Source of the DNA: Oikopleura dioica
Taxonomy: Eukaryota > Chordata > Appendicularia > Copelata > Oikopleuridae
DNA length: 64,000 bases
Reading direction: 5' to 3'
NCBI GenBank assembly: GCA_907165135.1
Contig: OU015568.1
Span: 5,030,501-5,094,500, forward strand
This document shows positions 60,093-64,000 of this stretch, one piece after another. The notes under the pieces are model-generated. The model saw only the letters and a program-made list of their open reading frames with translations. It made no database searches and was not told the DNA's origin. Numbering within the stretch: the stretch's first letter is position 1; the number at the start of each line of letters is the position of its first letter. The translations under genes were made by a program, and so were the position numbers.

Positions 60093-62973
60093 GATGTTTT
60101 TGTGATGTGATTGATTAGAATTGACTTTTTTGGGATAAGCAACTGTTGACTATAAAAATGATTTCCTTGTTGTTTTCAAAGGGCTTTAAATTTCGTGATA
60201 ATGATAGAAGAGTACCCAAAATGATGATGAAAATGAGCGGAAAACAGCAACTTTTTATTGCGAAAGGAATTTCCAGGTCCTCAATAAATTGTTATCTAGA
60301 CTTAGATTTCGATTCTAGTTCGTAAAGTTTTTATGCTTTCCACTAAGCTTTTTGATCAAAATTTTGAGCTACTCCTTGTTAATTTCAAAATCGAAAATTT
60401 GGTTAAAAATTTATGAAGTAAAGAATTCTCTTGAAAGATTTTTTTCTCTGAGCGCTTTCCCACACTTGACTTAGAAACAAAAAGGGATATACGGGGTGTT
60501 GAAAGTGGTTGATAAGGAACACGAAATTGTTCGACGTAATTTCAGTCTTTTCGTGCCTTTTCGAACACACGGATTTCGCCAACTGATGAGGTCCCTTGGT
60601 TGAACGATCAGCGATCGATTGAACGGCCTAGGTGACGCTAGTGAGCGGCGGCGCGCGCGGGTGAGCGAGTATTCACGATTTCTTGCTCTCGAGTGTGGTA
60701 CAATTTAGACCCAGTTTCTCACAGTGCTCATTACATAAGTAAAAGTCTTAACAATCTTGCGCAAGGTGCCCACTCAGATTTGCGAGTTCAGCCGAAACAA
60801 ACAAATTGCAATCAGCTTTTGTCGTTCTCGGCGTTTTTACTTCTCGCAAAGGATTGTTAGATCACACTAAGGTATTTACATGAACAGATAAAAGTATCGA
60901 AATTAACCGAAAAACAAATTGAAATTGGTAGAGAAAAATTAAACAACAATTAGCAATTTCACACTGCTCTCTCAACATAAAATATCCTGATGAAGTTTAT
61001 CCAATAAACGAAAACGTTCGATACAAAATCATATGATCTATTAACGAAGTCAACCCGAAAAGATATAAACAACAATTATTCAAACAAAACGCATAAATAT
61101 TGATGCCGAATCATAAGAAATTATTCATGTCAAGAATAAATACATTCTGAATGTTCTTTCTTTTCATATTCAATGCCCTTGTTAGTTTTAAGAAAAGAAA
61201 ATATCCTTCAGATTTCATTTTTGATGAAACAATTTAAAGGTAGGGATAATCCCTACCTAAATAATTTATTTGATAAATTTCTAGATCATTTTTAAGAAAT
61301 AACGAAAACCATTATACTCAATAAAATGATAATCCATTTGTAATTAAAAAAATTCACCAGACGAGATTTATAAGCGTAACATCTTAGTGTCTACGTCGAC
61401 TTTGGTACCAGTTTTATTTAAAGATTTATCTTACAAAAAATAGCAGAAACATAACTTTTGTTACATAAGGCATTTCTTGATTTTGGTCTATCCGATCTAC
61501 CCAAGGAATCTGCCAATTATCCTCATCCTTTTGATCCCTGTGGCAAATTCTGGCGTCTATTTAAATAGGTTAAAACCTCATCCTTGTTCCTAACTTCAGC
61601 TTTCTATCAGCTCAATGAGCAAATCTCGGTCCCAATTAGCTAATGTTCTCAATTTCCTTTTGTTATGGCTGGTGTTCCCTTAATAGCTTTAATCTTCACG
61701 GCGCGTTTTCGAACCGCGCGGTCGGTCGGCCCCGCGCTCCGGTAGTCTAGTATCTGCCCGAGCTGCTAAAATTTCTGGAATCGACGTCGCCCCCCAGAAT
61801 CGCACTTTTAGCGGAGCACCGCACCTTTGGCGGTGTAGTAGCACCGCGCCCAAGATTACCCAACACCGGATCGCAGCGCTCTAACGTGAGCAAAGCTAAC
61901 AAGCCGAGCTAAGAACCGCATTTGATTTAATTTAACGCCAGAAAACGCTTGTAGTTACAAAGTTAAAAATTACTTAGAAAAAAAATTTAAAAACTATAAT
62001 AAAAATTTTGAAATTTTATTTTCTCTTTTCTTCGAATTTTTATCTCTTTATTAAAATTTTAATATAAGAAATCATGATTTTTTCTGATTACTGTCAAACA
62101 TAAAGAATTAAGGGTCCTACCTTCTGTTTTTGGAAGTCAGAAAATTCCGAGTTTTCTTTTAGCCTCTCTCTTCTCAAAAATACGGCAAGATTTGTGGCCA
62201 CAAAAATTCTACACCCTGGTCAATGTGATCGTGTCACAACCCGTTATTTTGCCTGATTTTACCTACGTTTCCGTCAACAGGAGTCACTTTAGTAACTAGT
62301 TTATAACTTTAGTAAGTTATAAAGGTTGTTGCTTATCCTTTCTCTGATTTTTTGCAAGTAAGGAACTTCGGGCCGCGTTTTTCTGCTGAGGGGGCTCAGC
62401 ATTGGATCTTGGCCAAAAGCCTTCCGGATAGATGGGTTCTTATTCAGCGTTTTCGATCATTACAGTATTTTTTCAGGAAAAACACGAGCGACAAAATATC
62501 CAATTACGCGAACGAAAGATATCCGTATTCAAAAATTGCTCCGCCACTTAGAGATAAATGCCCCTTCTTTGAAAAAGCAACAGCAACTGATTCCTGGTAT
62601 TCAAGCGCCTCTGGGAAGGTAAGCCCTGAAGACTTGAGCTTGAGATAGTCATTTCATAATTCGTTTGAAGATGATACGGTTCTAGATAAATGATTAGGAG
62701 ATTGAGTCCGGATGAATTTGCCGCGCTAGAATAAGTGGACAAAAAACGCTTTCAATGTTCATTTTTACGATGAAAATTGCTGAAAATTGAAGGTTTTGAA
62801 ATCAACTTGAATGTAAATTGTACAAAATCACCCTTTCACGGCGTCGCCATTTTCAAGGTAACCTTATCAAGCCACCCTACCATGACTGATATGATAATGT
62901 ACAAGACTTGCGGTGATATCACCGAACTTTTAAGAAACATAACACGCCTTTACATAATTTATTCAAATCCATC
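60093..62973. other. No gene recognised between the ShKT and connexin genes
   Basis: TATA-like TTTTATAG on the minus strand near 60147 probably belongs to the ShKT gene. GC-rich islands at 60590-60680 and 61690-61900 stand out in AT-rich DNA; the second has several inverted repeats (GCACCGC, GGCGGTG, GCGCGGTCGGTCGGCC) and might be a structured RNA, but it matches no family I know. A plus-strand open frame at 62352-62648 could be exonic, but a phase-consistent continuation was not found. Confidence 0.35.
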
Positions 62974-63949
62974 ACTACGCAGGAGAAGAAGATGACATCG
63001 AAATATTTTCAAGTTCTTGATTTTCCAACCCTTCGATTTCTGATGAATCATCCCCGACGCAACTAGAAAAATGCACATTTCAATGAGCAAAAAAATCTTT
63101 ACCAATGATATCGTTGAAATTCCCGCTGCCAAGGGGGACTGCTGAGAGTTCTGCCGCCTGTTGTGATTTGATTTTTGAGAATGAAATTTGGGCATTTGAT
63201 GTCGCAGCATAATACTAACAGGATCAGTTCGATGGAAGTGATGGTGATCATCAAGATGTTGATGTATTTGTGGAGTTGCTTGAAGAGATTTCTTTCTGTA
63301 GGCCGGGAGATCCAACATCGCATGGTGTCTGTCTTGCATTCTTCAGTTTTACAATCATAATCTTAACATATATTACAATTATGGGTCTCAGTTCATGGGT
63401 ACAATTTTTAATATCAATGTGATTTTATTATCGATATGAAAAATAGGCGAAAGTTCATATTCGCATCAACAAAAATGCAAATTATGACGTTTTTAGAAAA
63501 CTTACAGTCAGAATATTTCCAAGCAAAAATCTTCAAAAACACCAAATGGAAAGCGATCTCCAGAAGGAGCCTTAGAAAAACCAAGGCTATATAAATCTTC
63601 GTCTGAAAAATCGATCTTTCAGCACCAGAAGTCGGGTACTTGAACCACGATTTTTTCTCCTCAACATCCTCCCATTCCACCGGTTCTATTTTGAATCAAA
63701 TTTCAGGCTTTGTTTTTTGCTTTACCTTTCGATCGAAACCATTCTTGCTTTCGTAAAAATCGCTGCTTGTCCTTCTTCTTCTTCGAAACCCACAAGCTGA
63801 TATGCAAATTGATAGTGACAAAAACGATAAAAGGAAGACACGTCATGACAATTTGGACAAAACAAAAACGATGGAACGAAAATGGCTCGTACTTATTGAA
63901 GCAAACATTTTCGCATCCGATTTGGTACTTATTTGAGCAAGTGAAATAT
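62974..63949 (-). CDS. Connexin (gap-junction subunit), 5' end outside the window
   Basis: Five exons are visible: 63949-63726, 63685-63506, 63361-63103 and 63062-62974, with the first bounded by an acceptor so that the N-terminus and TM1 lie beyond base 64000. The first extracellular loop reads YFTCSNKYQIGCENVCFNKY and TM2 follows (FVQIVMTCLPFIVFVTINL). After a charged cytoplasmic loop come TM3 (KIYIALVFLRLLLEIAFHLV), the second loop with CKTEEC and RCWISRPTERNLF, and TM4. Connexins form gap-junction channels and occur only in chordates, which supports a tunicate source. Loop cysteine spacing is Cx7Cx3C and Cx4Cx6C, one residue longer than the vertebrate norm in each loop. The short tail is acidic and Ser-rich. 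Introns are GT-AG. Confidence 0.88.
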
Positions 63950-64000
63950 CTTTTTCGAGTTTTTTTAATCATGAAGTTCAAATTTTAACTGAATTCCGGA

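Noticed and set aside
61700-61800. AGTATCTG string reminiscent of U2 snRNA
   Set aside because: The flanking conserved U2 5' end and branch-site region are absent on both strands.
62352-62995. Plus-strand open frames resembling a two- or three-exon gene (ending in an Arg-rich tail)
   Set aside because: The 62352-62648 frame and the later frame cannot be joined in phase, there is no convincing start, and the last part overlaps the connexin 3' exon in antisense.

Overview
The window looks like nuclear DNA of a larvacean tunicate, most likely Oikopleura. The evidence is threefold. Genes are packed tightly with mostly 35-100 nt introns. There is a connexin, a family confined to chordates, together with an estrogen-related-type nuclear receptor. 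Many introns do not start with GT: at least ten GA-AG introns, two or three GC-AG and probably one GG-AG can be placed by reading-frame continuity, which is a known oddity of larvacean genomes. The species is inferred, not proven. All gene models were assembled by hand from splice signals, phase and protein-family patterns.

Left part (1-21.3 kb): about 3.3 kb without a gene; a secreted tandem serine protease with two intact catalytic domains (3.3-5.9 kb); then a very large type I membrane C-type lectin receptor (6.3-18.5 kb) with about 13 lectin domains, two discoidin domains, one LCCL domain and trefoil-like Cys-rich modules. Two of its introns hold antisense genes: a small secreted protein beside a mariner-like MITE, and a muscle myosin regulatory light chain. 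On the minus strand follow an XK-related scramblase-family gene whose coding exon is interrupted by a 454 bp hAT-like element, and a four-TM protein.

Middle (21.3-45.3 kb): a ZC3H4/6/8-like CCCH zinc-finger gene, a concentrative nucleoside transporter (SLC28), a giant secreted matrix protein (lectin-like, chitin-binding, about 39 EGF and ITIH C-terminal domains), a class 3 aldehyde dehydrogenase on the minus strand, a small one-TM protein, a DM9-domain lectin-like gene and a basic proline-rich protein of unknown role.

Right part (45.3-64 kb): a very small secreted precursor with Lys-Arg sites (candidate neuropeptide or hormone), a 13-exon secreted kelch propeller that open-reading-frame searches miss because its exons are 26-269 nt, a two-TM protein with a possible alternative last exon, an ERR-like nuclear receptor, 4-hydroxyphenylpyruvate dioxygenase with a tRNA-Glu(CTC) gene and a perfect 70 bp-arm palindrome in its introns, a secreted ShKT-domain protein, and a connexin running off the right edge.

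The genes are mostly unrelated housekeeping, matrix and membrane functions rather than one pathway. Shared features are nested and convergent packing, stop codons embedded in AATAAA signals, and small non-autonomous DNA transposons. The most novel candidates are the peptide precursor (46.4-46.7 kb), the hidden kelch gene, the lectin receptor architecture and the hAT-split XKR exon.
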